DNA of 64,000 nt from Adiantum capillus-veneris (GCA_014529385.2 CM043971.1:27038769-27102768), one strand, 5' to 3'. Positions 1 to 12,132 are shown, numbered from the stretch's first letter. The notes: generated by a model from the letters alone, not told the origin. Program-made: numbers and translations.

Positions 1-1420
1 CAATGGTAAAGAAGGGAGACATAAACGAAAGGGAGCTACAACACTCCATCTTATCAACATTGGGTTGCTCATAGAGATTCTTACAATGCATATACATATC
101 CTCAAGAGTCAAGTCACCAAAGCTCTCAACGCGCTTGCCTTTTGGATTTTGCCAAAACTTGCCACATGCATGTGCTTTCTCTTGTGCTAAAAGAAGTTGT
201 TTTTCGACTTCCCACCTTCTCCTCTTCTTTTGAACAAGTGCTTTGTATGTGTGTGAACATTCCAAGTAAACTTCCTTGTCTTTGATTGCATCCAATCTTA
301 GCAAGTGTTTTCGGGCTTGACTACATTCCATGTCAAACCATTTCTTCTTGGTGCTACCCTTTTTAGACCTTTTGCAAGACATGTGTTTCACCGAAAAGCA
401 TTCCTTCGCACAAGAGAAAATTACTTCTTTGAAAACTTTCCACTTGCATTCTAATGTTGGGCTCTCTTGATGGTCTATCATGCTTAACATTTGGTCCACC
501 ATATCAGCATATATAAGTGCTCGTTTGAAGTCTAGACGTAGGTACAAATGATTCACATCATGATTAGAGGCTACATGCTCGGGCCGTTTACTACACTTGA
601 GGTCAATACATAACATCCTATGATCCGATTCCGGATTCCATTCACCAAGTGTAATGCTTTGTATGCATTCTAGAGTGTCTTCCGAGAACAACATATAGTC
701 AATCATGCTAGCACCGTTGTGCTTTCTACATGTAAAGTCATTGGTGCCTTGCCATAGAGATACACCATTTGCAATGAGCATTCCGGTACTATTGCACATG
801 TGTAGAAGTGACTTTCCATAGTGATCCACTTATTTTGCATCATTAGAACTTCGATTATACATGTATGAGTCATCCATTCTTCTTGAGACATGCGGCATGT
901 CTACTTGTTGTGTGTCGTGTTGTAGCATATTTGTGCGAGCATTCATGTCTCCAAAAACAATGACTTCACCTTGATCCTTGTAATGAGCAATGTCTTCCTC
1001 TAGCTCAACAAAGGGCTGATCTCTATCCATATTCAAGCAAGCATAAAAGTTGGAGTCATAGTGAGGTATGTAGCAACCGGCCACAAACATGACTTGACCA
1101 TTTGGTGGGCTGATTTTCAGCCATAAGTAGCGTTTATACTTATCTTCTTTGACAATGGAAACATCTTTTAAACCCTTTTTGGTCATACATGCTACGCCTC
1201 CTTGGCCTCTTCGTTGCTTTGCATTTTTGGCCCACATCAAAGAATGCACATCGTATTTGTCAAATCCAAGAATTCGTTGCGCATCATGCTCCCATGTTTC
1301 GACAAGAAGTATCACATCGGAGTCATTGGTAAGCTCATCAATGCCAATTCCTGCATTCCATGGATACCCGTTACAATTCCAAAAGCTTATTCGCAAGCGT
1401 GAGTTGGTCTCATATATCAC
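1..1420 (-). pseudogene. LINE-A ORF2, APE-type endonuclease part (partial)
   Basis: The N-terminal part of ORF2 encodes an apurinic-type endonuclease, which nicks target DNA to prime reverse transcription. Visible motifs are the early Asn (FWNCNG), the catalytic Glu in VETW, the GDMNA block and, further along, a DHR block near 620. The start position reads GTG here where copy 2 has ATG seven bases after the ORF1 stop, so the start codon seems mutated. An in-frame TAA near 828 replaces a Glu codon present in copy 2. The reverse-transcriptase domain lies left of the window. The EN identity is firm; the activity is probably lost. Confidence 0.8.
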
Positions 1421-1501
1421 GTGTCCCTATTTGTTGGGTGGACTTGCATCCTCCTCAAGTGAATTTTCTTCTTGAGATGATACCTTAACCTTCTTGCTTC
1501 T

Positions 1502-2368
1502 TTACTCATATGATTTGCAACGTACATTTTGTTGCATAATAGTGCGATCCTCATATACATTACAACCTGTTCCTTTGAGGTAGATCCAACCATTGTCAAG
1601 GATGATCTTTCTCTTTACCTCATCAGCCATGGTACATACAATAGGTCTTTCTCCCGAGCGAGGGACTCCTTGTTTTCCAACTCGATGTGCACCATAAGAC
1701 ATGATTCCTGACATGCCAAAGTGTGTAGCAAGAAACTCTTCAATAGCAATTGCAAGAGATTGGGGTGTTTCCATGCTTTCCTCCTTGATTCCACGAATGA
1801 CGATGTTCTTTGAGCGTTTTTGTCGTTCGTGCAATTCTTGAGTGTCCACATTCTCTAGATTCTTTTCTTGGACAACGGCTTGCGTGATAGGAGATGTAGA
1901 AACCACATTATCCTTACATATATCAGCCCATGATTTGGATGCATTTCTCATCTCACATACATCATGTCGTATTGTATCTATTGTTTCCTCTTTCAATACA
2001 TGATCACTCTCAACTTTGATCAAGCTCTCTTTCAATACATTCATGTCAACAAGAGAGCGTTTACAATCTTGAACTTCATTCTCAAGATGCATCAAGCGTG
2101 TTGTTTGCATTTCAAGAACCTTCTTGAGGTGCTCATTCTCCACAATGAGAACTCTTAAAGTACCATTCTCCATTGCAAGTGCGCGCAACTCTTCACCTTG
2201 TTTGTTGACGGTTTCTTGTAACAAGATCAAGTAAGCCATGATCATTGCTTCCGTTGTTGTAGATGATGTGGTTGGATTAGCATCCAAATTCCTTGGAGAT
2301 TTTGCATCATTCTCCATGGCGAGTGTGGCTTTTCCACCCTTGCGAGTTTTGTCTGACATTGCCTTCAA
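1502..2368 (-). CDS. LINE-A ORF1 protein (288 aa)
   Basis: An open 288-residue ORF upstream of ORF2, as expected for the RNA-binding ORF1 protein of a LINE. Residues about 50-130 form a likely coiled coil with regular Leu/Val/Met spacing (an ENEHLKKVLEMQ-type pattern). After it comes a basic KRSKNIVIRGIKEES block, similar in position and type to the RRM-like start of other LINE ORF1 proteins. No CCHC knuckle is seen. It begins at an ATG in a Met-Lys-Ala context, and the copy at 18232-18900 lacks this N-terminal part. The role is inferred from position and coiled-coil architecture, not from a specific family match. Confidence 0.7.
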   Translation of the reverse strand: MKAMSDKTRKGGKATLAMENDAKSPRNLDANPTTSSTTTEAMIMAYLILLQETVNKQGEELRALAMENGTLRVLIVENEHLKKVLEMQTTRLMHLENEVQDCKRSLVDMNVLKESLIKVESDHVLKEETIDTIRHDVCEMRNASKSWADICKDNVVSTSPITQAVVQEKNLENVDTQELHERQKRSKNIVIRGIKEESMETPQSLAIAIEEFLATHFGMSGIMSYGAHRVGKQGVPRSGERPIVCTMADEVKRKIILDNGWIYLKGTGCNVYEDRTIMQQNVRCKSYE

Positions 2369-2471
2369 GTCGGCAACAAAAACGCAAAGTTTTGACAGTT
2401 TTTTCAGTTCTAAGATGCTGTTACAGCAAAGCCTTCCATTGCACAGAAAAATTATGTCTTTACATGAATGC

Positions 2472-2473
<2 letters not shown>

Positions 2474-2504
<31 letters not shown>
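2474..2504. repeat. (GA)n tract at the LINE-A 5' boundary
   Basis: About 15 GA units directly beyond the leader of LINE-A copy 1. It is the first of six (GA)n tracts in the left 28 kb that coincide with an element boundary. Confidence 0.95.
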
Positions 2505-2506
<2 letters not shown>

Positions 2507-2509
2507 CCG

Positions 2510-2655
2510 CGATGGTCTCCTGAGGTAGCGTGTTCTTCACAGGACTCGCGAGTCTGTCCAATACAAAATACAACAGCGCGAGAGAGGCACACGATGGTCT
2601 CCTAAGGCTAACAAGTTCTTCACAGGGCTCGCGAGTGAATCAAATACAAGAGCGT
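2510..2655. repeat. Two tandem copies of an about 80-bp sequence
   Basis: The phrase CGATGGTCTCCT occurs at about 2510 and 2593. Each copy is followed by GTTCTTCACAGG and CTCGCGAGT and then an AT-rich tail. The copies differ at several positions. No coding meaning is seen. It separates LINE-A copy 1 from LINE-B copy 1. Confidence 0.7.
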
Positions 2656-2704
2656 AGTAAAAAACGACAACAGAGAGAAAGAGAGAGGGAGAAGATGAGC
2701 ATTA

Positions 2705-3690
2705 ATGGAACTCCCTTTTGCATTCCTACTTAACCCTCGTGAAGCAGTAGCATCCTCTGTTGGGTTAGAAAAGATTCTAGACAAAGAAACTCTTGCCCAT
2801 AGCATCCAAGATACTCTCACAATAGATCTCGAAGTACAAGGTCAGAACAAAGTAACTTTACATCTTGTATTTCACATGGAAATTACCTGCTTTGAATGAG
2901 ATAGCTGGTTACTTGGATCAAGGGTTAGGAGGGTTGCTGTGGACAAGGTTTCCTACAATGGCTCAGGGCTTTACGAAGTCCTTTTCTTCAAGGTAGAAGA
3001 TCAACAATCCTTCAAAAACACCTCGACTATCATCTTATGTGGACAAGTGGTGCATGTCTTTCCTTGGCAACCAATGAAACAACTTAAGGAGGATTTGCTT
3101 TTCAAATGCCTGGTTTGGGTTGAATTTGTATATTTGATACATTCTTATGGCCTACTATCAATGATTTAGCAACATCTTTAGGCAAAGTACTGTTTCCCCC
3201 CACTATCAACTGTCTTAATAGAAATCGAGCATGTGTGATGTGGCAAACGGACTAGAGTATGCCCCAGAAATTCGAAATTGAATTGGAATCTATTGGAAGA
3301 TTGGTTATCTACCTAAAATGGGGAAACTTAGTTGGCTTATGTTTCCATGGTGGTCTTTTGGAACACTTCAAAAAATTGTCTTACATTGGCTAAAGGCTCA
3401 GTAGAATTGATTACTTCTTACCCAGGTCGTAAGCATATGGTCCCCAAGGAGAAAATATTTGGCAAGTTGAGCTATCAAATAGGGGATAAGGCGCAGGCTC
3501 CTTCCTCCTCCCCACCTCACACTCCTATCTATGATGCCCCCCCTGGACATTATAAAACAACTCTAAAATCTACTCCACCGGGATACCCCAAAGCCTCTCA
3601 ACAATCTTCACCTTCATCCATAAAAACGCATGTAGGGAACCAGGCCAGCTCTTTTTAAAACCCCTAGCCTATCAACAAGGGGAAAAGGCT
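2705..3690 (+). pseudogene. LINE-B ORF1 (gag-like) remnant
   Basis: Pieces in shifting frames resemble the ORF1 protein of plant L1-like elements (DUF4283 plus zinc-knuckle type). They include a stretch reading GLYEVLFFKVEDQQSFKNTS at about 2965, a block at about 3150-3240 with LGKVLFPP and CVMW, and a block at about 3300-3350 where the knuckle region would be. A Pro/Ser-rich tail follows (3480-3650). The assignment rests on block order and remembered family phrases, and no complete zinc knuckle survives. Confidence 0.5.
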
Positions 3691-3943
3691 GATAGATGTT
3701 GATGGATTTCAACTCTCCAAATGAAGTTTCAGGGCTAAGCCACTATCACCGAGTACACCTCTCCCAATGGTTTTGATGTGTTGCAGGATGTTCCATCCTT
3801 GGACACCCTAGCTGCTATCGACTCGGTGATAGCTCACCACTCCACATTCAGACCTAAGTAATCCCCGCCTATTAATCTGGAGGTGCACATGATTGAGGAA
3901 AGTGATGAAGATACCCAGCTAGTTCTTAGTACCCCTCTCCCCT

Positions 3944-4645
3944 CATGAAGATAGCTTCCTTTAATGTTAAGGGGTTAAGACATCCCACAAGACTGTTTTC
4001 TTTTCATAATTGGTTGTTTAGCTCAAAGTTGGATGTTTGTATGGTGCAAGCACATAAGCTGCACCGTAGAGCTGGAGATTGTACGCACTATAAAGGATAT
4101 TCAATGTTTTAAGGCGGGAAAAAAAGGACAGTACTCGAGTACCCTTACTTACATCCGAGATTCTCGCAAGCCCCAATGGATCCTTGACCATGAATCAGGA
4201 AGGTGCTCAATTTTCCATATACACTCATAATTTGTCCACAAACAACATTTATGCAGATAATCTTTCCAATAAAAGGATATCTCTTTGGCAATAGCTAGGA
4301 GATTTCAATTGGACTCAAGGCCTTAGTGGGGGCGATTTTAATATGGTACAACAAGGTGCCCACATTACCTCCTTGGGCTTTGTCATGCCAATATCTGAGA
4401 CTCCTTTGTGGACACACCTTCAAGCCTAAGCTAATCTTAAGGATGCTTGGAAGTCGGTTTCTAGATTTTCGAATGGTTTTACCTTTCACTCTCTTTCTCA
4501 TGATGCCTCTTGGTCACGATTGGACATAATCTACTACATTGGGGTTGATTGGTTACCTAATAATGATGACATGTTTGTGGATGTTGCAACAGCACTATCG
4601 GATCATTTTCCTCTGGTTCTTACTCTTTCTAATCTGGAGTAGTCT
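3944..4645 (+). pseudogene. LINE-B endonuclease remnant
   Basis: It starts with ATG at 3944, giving MKIASFNVKGLRHP, the usual opening of a plant L1 ORF2 endonuclease. Later blocks include a GGDFNM phrase near 4330 (GDFN motif) and LSDHFPLVLTL at about 4596, which is the SDH motif near the end of the nuclease fold. The frame is broken several times (for example near 4060 and 4290). The family is certain; the gene is not functional. Confidence 0.75.
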
Positions 4646-5059
4646 CCTTCAAATGAGTTTGGATACTCCAGGCCTTTAATGATCAACAACTCGTTGCTGA
4701 ATCATCTAGATTTTAAAGCACATGTTCACATTACTATTGCTAATGCTCACCAGTTGCATGATAATCCTCTGCTAATATGGCTTCATGTCATGGATTGATT
4801 GCAATCATGTATTTGGAGTGTGGGTAAACAAGTAGCTAGACAATCCAAACAGGCAGCGATTGACGCTCAAGCATCAGCAAAATGGTTGCTGCATAATGTT
4901 GGCATAACCACATTGTGTCCAACTGATTTGGATGCCTGAGATGTAATCTTTGCTGAGGAATAAAATCAAGTGAGAAAAGCCGAGATCTTATGCAGGCAAT
5001 GGGTTTTGGCTGATTGTACAGATACATCCAAGGGTTTCTACAAAAAAATTAAAGCACAA

Positions 5060-5776
5060 TAAAGCCAGACAACAGAACACAGTACTCCATGATGGGGATG
5101 GGCCTCCACTAACCAAGATAAATGAAATTGCTGATTTAGCCACTTATCACTTTAATGATCTATTGAATGTTCCCACCTCACCAATCTCTCGACAGAAACT
5201 TGGCTATGGAAACTCTACTAAGTGCAATGAAGCCATGTGTTTAGAGCTCTACAGATTGGAACAACCCTTTGAGGAATCAAAACTATTTTTTTCTTTGAAG
5301 GAGCTTCCTAATGACAAAACCCTTGTGTTATGTGGATTGTCCAAAGAATTCATAATGGCATATTGGGATGTATTGAAGGTGATTGTGATTCCACTTATCA
5401 ATGCTATGTGGATCTTTCAAAACATGGATCCTACACTCAAATAGGTCATCATCAATCTCATCCCCAAAACAACCTTCCCTAAAACCCTAGTGGATTGGAG
5501 ACCTGGAGACCTATCACCATGATGGGGATATTGTATAAAATACTATCAAAAGCCATTGCTCTTAGGATTGGCCCCAAACCCAGAAAACACATTCACCCAG
5601 CTCAAACATGCTTCATTGGAGGGAGGTCAATATTTAATAACATTTTGACACATTGCAGTGGTATGGGGTTTAGTCCTCGAATTAGTAGGTGTATCTCTCT
5701 ACTCGGTGAACATGCCTACTCCAGATTGATCATTAATGGTAGACTCTATGACAAAATAGATTGTAAATTATTGTAA
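5060..5776 (+). pseudogene. LINE-B reverse-transcriptase remnant, copy 1
   Basis: It contains ETWRPITMMGILYKILSKAI at 5498, the conserved RT segment before motif A, then a GGRS phrase. About 120 bp that copy 2 retains (14417-14534, with the motif A region) are deleted here near 5656. The last readable block (SRLIINGRLYD) precedes the position where the GDP and YADD motifs should come, but the sequence stops at (GA)n instead. Confidence 0.75.
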
Positions 5777-5795
5777 TATAAAGAGCAAGTTTTTC

Positions 5796-5797
<2 letters not shown>

Positions 5798-5893
<96 letters not shown>
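5798..5893. repeat. (GA)n microsatellite, 96 bp
   Basis: A pure (GA)48-like tract between LINE-B copy 1 and the histone-like sequence of unit copy 1. The bases after it (GCTATTGACT) are the same as those after the (GA)n at 18916-18954. Confidence 0.97.
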
Positions 5894-5894
<1 letters not shown>

Positions 5895-5912
5895 CTATTG
5901 ACTCACAAGATA

Positions 5913-6059
5913 ATGGCAAGAAAAAAGGCGATTGTGAGAAAGGAACGCAAAGGTCTACGGTTGGCTACTAAAGTAGGAGGAAGATCTGCTAGTAAAAAGA
6001 AGAGACCAGGAAAGCCCATGAAAATCGATAAAGCTACAAGGATGAAGATATACAACTAG
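5913..6059 (+). pseudogene. Histone H3-like N-terminal tail fragment, copy 1 (48 aa)
   Basis: ATG at 5913 opens a 48-residue basic peptide beginning MARKKAIVRK and containing LATK, the same order as the H3 tail (MAR-K..., then LATKA). It is nearly identical to 18974-19110. In this copy the remainder of the histone (about 580 bp in copy 2) is deleted. The sequence jumps from the tail directly to ATACAACTAGTAGATGG, found in copy 2 at about 25897, and a stop follows at 6057. It is a non-functional fragment; its identity is inferred through copy 2, where the histone fold is readable. Confidence 0.7.
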
Positions 6060-6957
6060 TAGATGGTATAAGAAGACGCATTAGATTCTGTGTATATCAA
6101 TATATTGCGGGATTCAGATGCTCAAATCATAGCTTCAATTATCTATATCTTCCTAACGTAAGATGATTTCACCAACTTCAACATATTTTTATTCAACCTT
6201 GAGGCTAGAGACTAACAACTAGTAACTGTCTTGTAGTTTGATCAAGAGCTAGCTATCTGCACAAAGTCATGCAAAAATATCTATCTTGAATCCCCAAATT
6301 TGTGTCTTTCTCAGAATGAAAAACACCCCTATCGGCACATTCAAGAAGTGGCTTGCCCATTGTTCAATGCTGCATGTAACAACCATAATTTTTCCATCTG
6401 AGAGCAACCACCCCAATGGAACCTGGTTTGCATTGAACTTGACAAGCTAGCTGTCTGGACTCTAAACTCAATTCGAGGAACTTATTCATAATTAAAACTG
6501 TGAGTATTGAGAATTAGAAATTGGTTTTATTTTGGATAAAGTATGAAGACAGTTATTGTGCCGGGTTCATAACAAATTTTCCTGCTTGTAGATGCATACA
6601 AAGACCGTTGCATGCATATGGAAGGCTACACTGAAATCTAGAGCTGTACAAGTCAGAAATTAAGGAAGTCACGGTGCCTATACATATGGATGCCAACTCG
6701 TGTGGATAGAGGTGCCTCCTCCATGCTGAGTATATACTGCATAGATTTTTTGCACTAAAGCCATTCATGTCAAAGGTAGGCATTTTTTACAACATTACTA
6801 TAACATGGTGATTTTTTGGACAAAAATGTGTCTCAGTTTCATTTTGTTTACGTTTTGTCTTTTGAAGAATGCGTTGGAGAAGTACACCGTACATTATATG
6901 CACCGATACCATGCCACCCTAATCAAGCATTTGCTTCCAATTTCACATCATGTGAGC

Positions 6958-7592
6958 ATGGATGCAGAACAAACCCTATTGAATGACCACATTGTAGAGT
7001 TAACGATGATTGATGAGGGAGAGAAGCAAATAATTTTCATAAGGTCAGCTGAGAAAGGACAGGAGCAAGGAAGGGAGGAACTTTTGAGAAGAGAAATGCT
7101 ACAAAGAGAGAGTTTGACAAGGAGAAAATTCCACATGAGGGGAAGCCCACACAGGATCAAGATCACACAGATCAAGGTGTTGGGGGAAAAATAAGGGCTG
7201 AAACTCCCTCTGCACTTGGAAGGGTTCAAAAGGAAGAAGATGATGTAGAGAGAGGGGCTGAGAAGGAACACCCTGACCCTCAAGCACAACACACCTCTCC
7301 CACAATTCCACATGTTGAGCTTGAAAATCAAGAATCATTTATTCTCGACACACAAACATATTATAGCACATTAGAAGCTAATTCAGGTGCAATGGAGCCC
7401 TCAACACTGGAGACACAAGAGTCTCAAACAACAAAAGAACAAGGGACTGGTGAGAACAAGCTCAAGGATGTCAACACTAGACAAGACAACTTCCACGGTA
7501 GACAAACCCAGTATGGACCTTTGCTAGACATTGACATGATTGTTTTGGTATTAACTAATGTAAAAGAATATGAAAGTCAACCTATTGTCTAA
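6958..7592 (+). pseudogene. Unrecognised charged, low-complexity ORFs of the host-derived unit
   Basis: Two adjoining frames (to 7194 and from about 7160 to 7592) read as a polar, Glu/Gln/Lys-rich protein starting MDAEQTLLNDH at 6958. It continues with many Thr/Ser/Glu residues and an acidic stretch (KEEDDVERGAEKEHPD). The same frames exist in copy 2 (26779-27439), with a one-base deletion near 27200 that breaks one of them. No domain is recognised. Its position just upstream of the FCP1-like piece suggests it could be the disordered N-terminal part of that protein. Confidence 0.4.
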
Positions 7593-7616
7593 CTACTTAT
7601 TTGTTTCCCAAAATGT

Positions 7617-7811
7617 TTGCAAAGAGTAATTATTTTGGATGTCAACGGATTGTTGTTGTTTCGGGAGCCGTATGATCCCAACACAGAACTTGTCAACCTA
7701 TTGAGCTTCAGGATAGGCACTTGCAGAGCCATTGTGCGTCTGAGAACCAAGGAATTTATACAGTTTCTACTTCGAATGTTCTGGGTTGTGATATGGTCCT
7801 CTATGCAGTAG
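7617..7811 (+). pseudogene. FCP1-type (HAD) phosphatase domain fragment, copy 1
   Basis: An open frame of about 65 residues reading VIILDVNGLLLFR, then about 30 residues, then KEFIQFLL...VVIWSSM. This matches the start of the FCP1/NLI-interacting phosphatase domain, where the hydrophobic strand ends in an Asp-containing DxNGxL loop and the next block is R-x-EFL...VGIWSS. FCP1 enzymes remove phosphate from the RNA polymerase II tail or related substrates. The second Asp of the usual DxDxT motif is Asn here, as in some plant members. The first codon is TTG after an AG-ending pyrimidine-rich stretch, so it is probably an internal exon. The C-terminal half is absent. Confidence 0.6.
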
Positions 7812-7867
7812 AGAAACCTCAATCCCCTTGTAAATATGGTTTTCAATGAAGCGGGAATCAAACGTTC

Positions 7868-9667
<1,800 letters not shown>

Positions 9668-9809
9668 TGTTGAGCTTATATGGGAAGCTACTCAATATAT
9701 GGCTTCTCTTTATATGGCACTCAGGTCCTCTCTATATATACATCATCTCATGTGTGTATTCTACACACTTTGGGGTTCTATTCCTGTGCTCTCTCTTTCT
9801 CTCTCAACA
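9668..9809 (+). repeat. Left LTR, 142 bp
   Basis: It begins TGTTGAGCTTATATG and ends CTCTCAACA. It has a TATATATA stretch around 9732 that could be the promoter, and a CTCTCTCTTTCTCTCTC tract before its end. It matches the right LTR apart from a handful of substitutions. Confidence 0.92.
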
Positions 9810-9821
9810 TGGTATCAGAGC
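9810..9821 (+). promoter_or_regulatory. Primer-binding site (initiator tRNA-Met)
   Basis: TGGTATCAGAGC immediately abuts the LTR end with no spacer. It is complementary to the 3' end of plant initiator tRNA-Met and would prime minus-strand DNA synthesis. Confidence 0.92.
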
Positions 9822-9829
9822 AGTACATT

Positions 9830-10690
9830 TTTTGTTTTTGATTTCTCTCCTGATTGAAAACAATTTTGCAGAAACTACCTGCTGCAGGCAACGGAATCGA
9901 TGTGGTCTACAACTTTGCAGAAGGAAGTTTTTTCAAATTCTGCACCGATTTTGAGTTATCGTTCGCGGACTGCGTACATACGTGAAAAGCAACTTTTACT
10001 CTTTGTTTTTTATTTTTCTGTTAATTGAAAACTATTTTGCAGAAACTACTCGCGCGAGAGGATAGAATCGATGTGGTTTACAACTTTGCGGAAGAAAGTG
10101 TTTTCAAATTCTGCACCAATTTTCAGTTATCGTTTGCGGATTGCTTACATACCTGAAAAGTAACTTTCGTTTTATGTTTTTGATTTTTCTCTTAATTGAA
10201 AATGATTCTGCAGAAACTACTCGTGAGAGACACTGGAATCGATGTGGTCTACATCTTTGCAGCTGAATTTTTTTTCAAATTCTGCACCGACTTTGACTTA
10301 TCGTTCGCAGACTGCGTACATGCCTGAAAAGCAACTTTGCTTTTTGTTTTTGATTTTTCTCCTGATTGAAAACGATTTTGCAGAAACTAGCTGCTACTGG
10401 CATTGGAATTGATGTGGTCTACAACTTGGCAGAAGAAATTTTTTTTCAAATTCTGCACTGATTTTGAGTTATCGTTTTTTGATTTTTCTCATAATTGAGA
10501 ACAATTTCACAGAAACTATTCGCTAGAGCCATCAGAATCGATGTGGTCTACAACTTTGCAGAAGAAAGTTTCTCTAAATTTTGCACCGATTTTGGGTTAT
10601 CGTCTCGGACTGCGTACATGTTTGAAAAGAAAAATTTTACTTCTTGCTTTTGATTTTCCTCATAATTGAAAACTTTTCAATTATATTTTT
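9830..10690 (+). repeat. About 170-bp tandem repeat, five to six units
   Basis: Each unit runs from a TTTTTGATTTTTCTC pyrimidine-rich stretch through ATTGAAAA, a TTTTGCAGAAACTA phrase, GAATCGATGTGGTCTAC, CAAATTCTGCACCGA and TTATCGTTCGC. Unit starts lie near 9836, 10001, 10176, 10347, 10483 and 10650, and the fourth and last units are truncated. Each unit has the layout of a 3' splice site (branch-like sequence, T-rich tract, GCAG), though no intron is established. Confidence 0.85.
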
Positions 10691-10904
10691 TCTTCATCAA
10701 TCATATATTTGTTACTGATGTAACTTTGCTGCAGAAGCTAGTTACATATTGTTCCGATTCAGTTGAGCGGTTGATAATAGTCCAAATTCTATCGAGCTAC
10801 TGTTGGTACATGATCTTTTGTTATATGATATACTCGTTCATTGATTCTCGTATAATTATTCTTCTAGAGATATAGTTTATGTTGTTTTATTGATAATTTC
10901 TCGT

Positions 10905-11470
10905 TGATACCATAGTGATTTTGATGGTATCATGATGATGTTTTATTAGTACTTTGGTCATGGTGATTTTCGTTGATACCATGATGATATTTCATTGATA
11001 CCATGGTTATTCTCGGTGTTGCCATGATGATATCTCATTGATACCAGCGTTGTTTCCATGATGATATTTCGTTGATACCATGGTTATTCTCGGTGATGCC
11101 ATGATGATATTTTGTTGATTCCATGGTGATTTTTGTTGATACTATGATGATGTTTCGTTGATACCATGGTTATTCTCGGTGATAGCATGATATTGTTTTC
11201 GTTGATACCATGGTTATTCTCGGTGATTCCATGATGATATTTTGTTGATTCCATGGTGATTTTCGTTGATACCATGATGATGTTTCATTGATACCATGGT
11301 TATTCTCGGTGATACCATGATGTTGTTTTGTTGATACCATGGTTATTCTCGATGATACCATGATGTTGTTTCGTTCATACAATGATTATCCTATGACGCT
11401 TTTCGTTGATACCATGATGATTTATTCATTTTTATTGATACAATGATGATATTTTGTTAATACTTTGATG
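10905..11470 (+). repeat. Minisatellite of about 21-bp units
   Basis: More than twenty diverged copies of GTTGATACCATGATGATATTT and variants such as GTTGATACCATGGTTATTCTC, often alternating as a roughly 42-bp higher-order pair. It lies inside the LTR element. Frames across it are repeat translations. Confidence 0.88.
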
Positions 11471-11914
11471 ATACTCATTGATATCACTACGTTGATAAAT
11501 ATCATTTTATGTAGTATATACACATGTCATTTGCATCACGTATCATGCATCTTGTACTTTTTATGTTCATACTTTATGTCCACATATGTTGTCGTGCGTA
11601 TATATGCCATCAAAAGAGTGGCGTCGCGAACCATCTCTTATGGAATTGTGAACGTAATTATTTCACTAATGATGCTAATAATTCTCATGACTATGTTTTT
11701 TGAGTCTATGATCTATGTAGGATTGATCAAAGAATTGATTTCATGAAGACAAACTTGGTCACAATAAAAGATTTATGAAGACATGTTTGGTGATGCAATA
11801 GTGATGAAAAGCTACACAGCAGATTCACAGGGACACTTTTGATTACGAGCTAATAAATAGCCTTTACACCTCTTTATTGAACCTTTGTATTCATTATTGT
11901 ATTTGATAGGATAG

Positions 11915-12030
11915 GGGTAATGTAACTCCTCATAAAACATTCATTGTAAAAGGAGTGATGTAGCTCCTCATAACATATTCATTGCAAAAGTAGTGATGTA
12001 GCTCCTCATGAACATTTGTATATTCAATGA
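11915..12030 (+). repeat. Three tandem copies of an about 44-bp unit
   Basis: The phrase TGTAGCTCCTCAT or TGTAACTCCTCAT recurs near 11922, 11957 and 11997, each followed by an ACATTCATTG-type stretch. It is a third tandem array inside the same LTR element. Confidence 0.8.
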
Positions 12031-12123
12031 TTTTTATAATATAACGGTGGGTGTATATAGAGCTGTGGGTTTTTCCCTTGATCCCCCAAGGGTTTTTTCA
12101 TCCACAGTTAGGGACCCTTATTT

Positions 12124-12132
12124 GAGCGGGGG
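12124..12132 (+). promoter_or_regulatory. Polypurine tract
   Basis: GAGCGGGGG directly precedes the TG of the right LTR, the position of the plus-strand priming site. Confidence 0.75.

Larger units (their letters stand above)
1..2474 (-). mobile_element. LINE-A copy 1 (non-LTR retrotransposon), 3' part outside window
   Basis: A minus-strand non-LTR retrotransposon with ORF1 at 1502-2368 followed by ORF2 running off the left edge. It aligns along its length with LINE-A copy 2 (14789-18915), for example 1-830 with about 16800-17640. This copy keeps the 5' end of ORF1 and a short 5' leader, and the leader ends at a (GA)n tract at 2474. Both ORFs are near-intact but ORF2 carries an in-frame stop, so the copy is probably dead. 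Family placement is from the endonuclease and reverse-transcriptase motifs seen across the two copies. Confidence 0.85.
2700..5797 (+). mobile_element. LINE-B copy 1 (plant L1-like retrotransposon), degenerate
   Basis: Three decayed blocks occur in the order expected of an L1-like element: ORF1 (about 2705-3690), endonuclease (about 3944-4645) and reverse transcriptase (about 5060-5776). All are broken by stops and frameshifts. The sequence ends abruptly within the RT domain, before the YxDD motif, at a (GA)n tract. LINE-B copy 2 (13799-14661) ends at the same base beside another (GA)n. The element is therefore 3'-truncated or joined there, and not complete. Confidence 0.75.
6048..7862 (+). 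repeat. Host-derived duplicated unit, copy 1 (downstream of H3-like)
   Basis: About 1.8 kb nearly identical to 25897-27688, and also partly present at 13667-13798. It carries pieces of more than one reading frame, a charged polar region (6940-7592) and an FCP1-like fragment (7617-7811). It ends at a microsatellite, as copy 2 does. There are no terminal inverted repeats or LTRs, so it looks like a segmental duplication or captured host DNA and not a self-mobile element. Confidence 0.8.

Noticed and set aside
5913-7862. Endogenous giant-virus segment (histone plus phosphatase genes)
   Set aside because: Some large DNA viruses carry histones and FCP1-like proteins, but no viral core gene is nearby and the pieces resemble plant proteins at least as well.
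9810-9821. tRNA gene piece (TGGTATCAGAGC)
   Set aside because: Position directly after an LTR makes it a primer-binding site; no tRNA cloverleaf is present.
10905-11470. CRISPR-like repeat array
   Set aside because: The units are contiguous and diverged with no unique spacers, and the genome is eukaryotic; it is a minisatellite.
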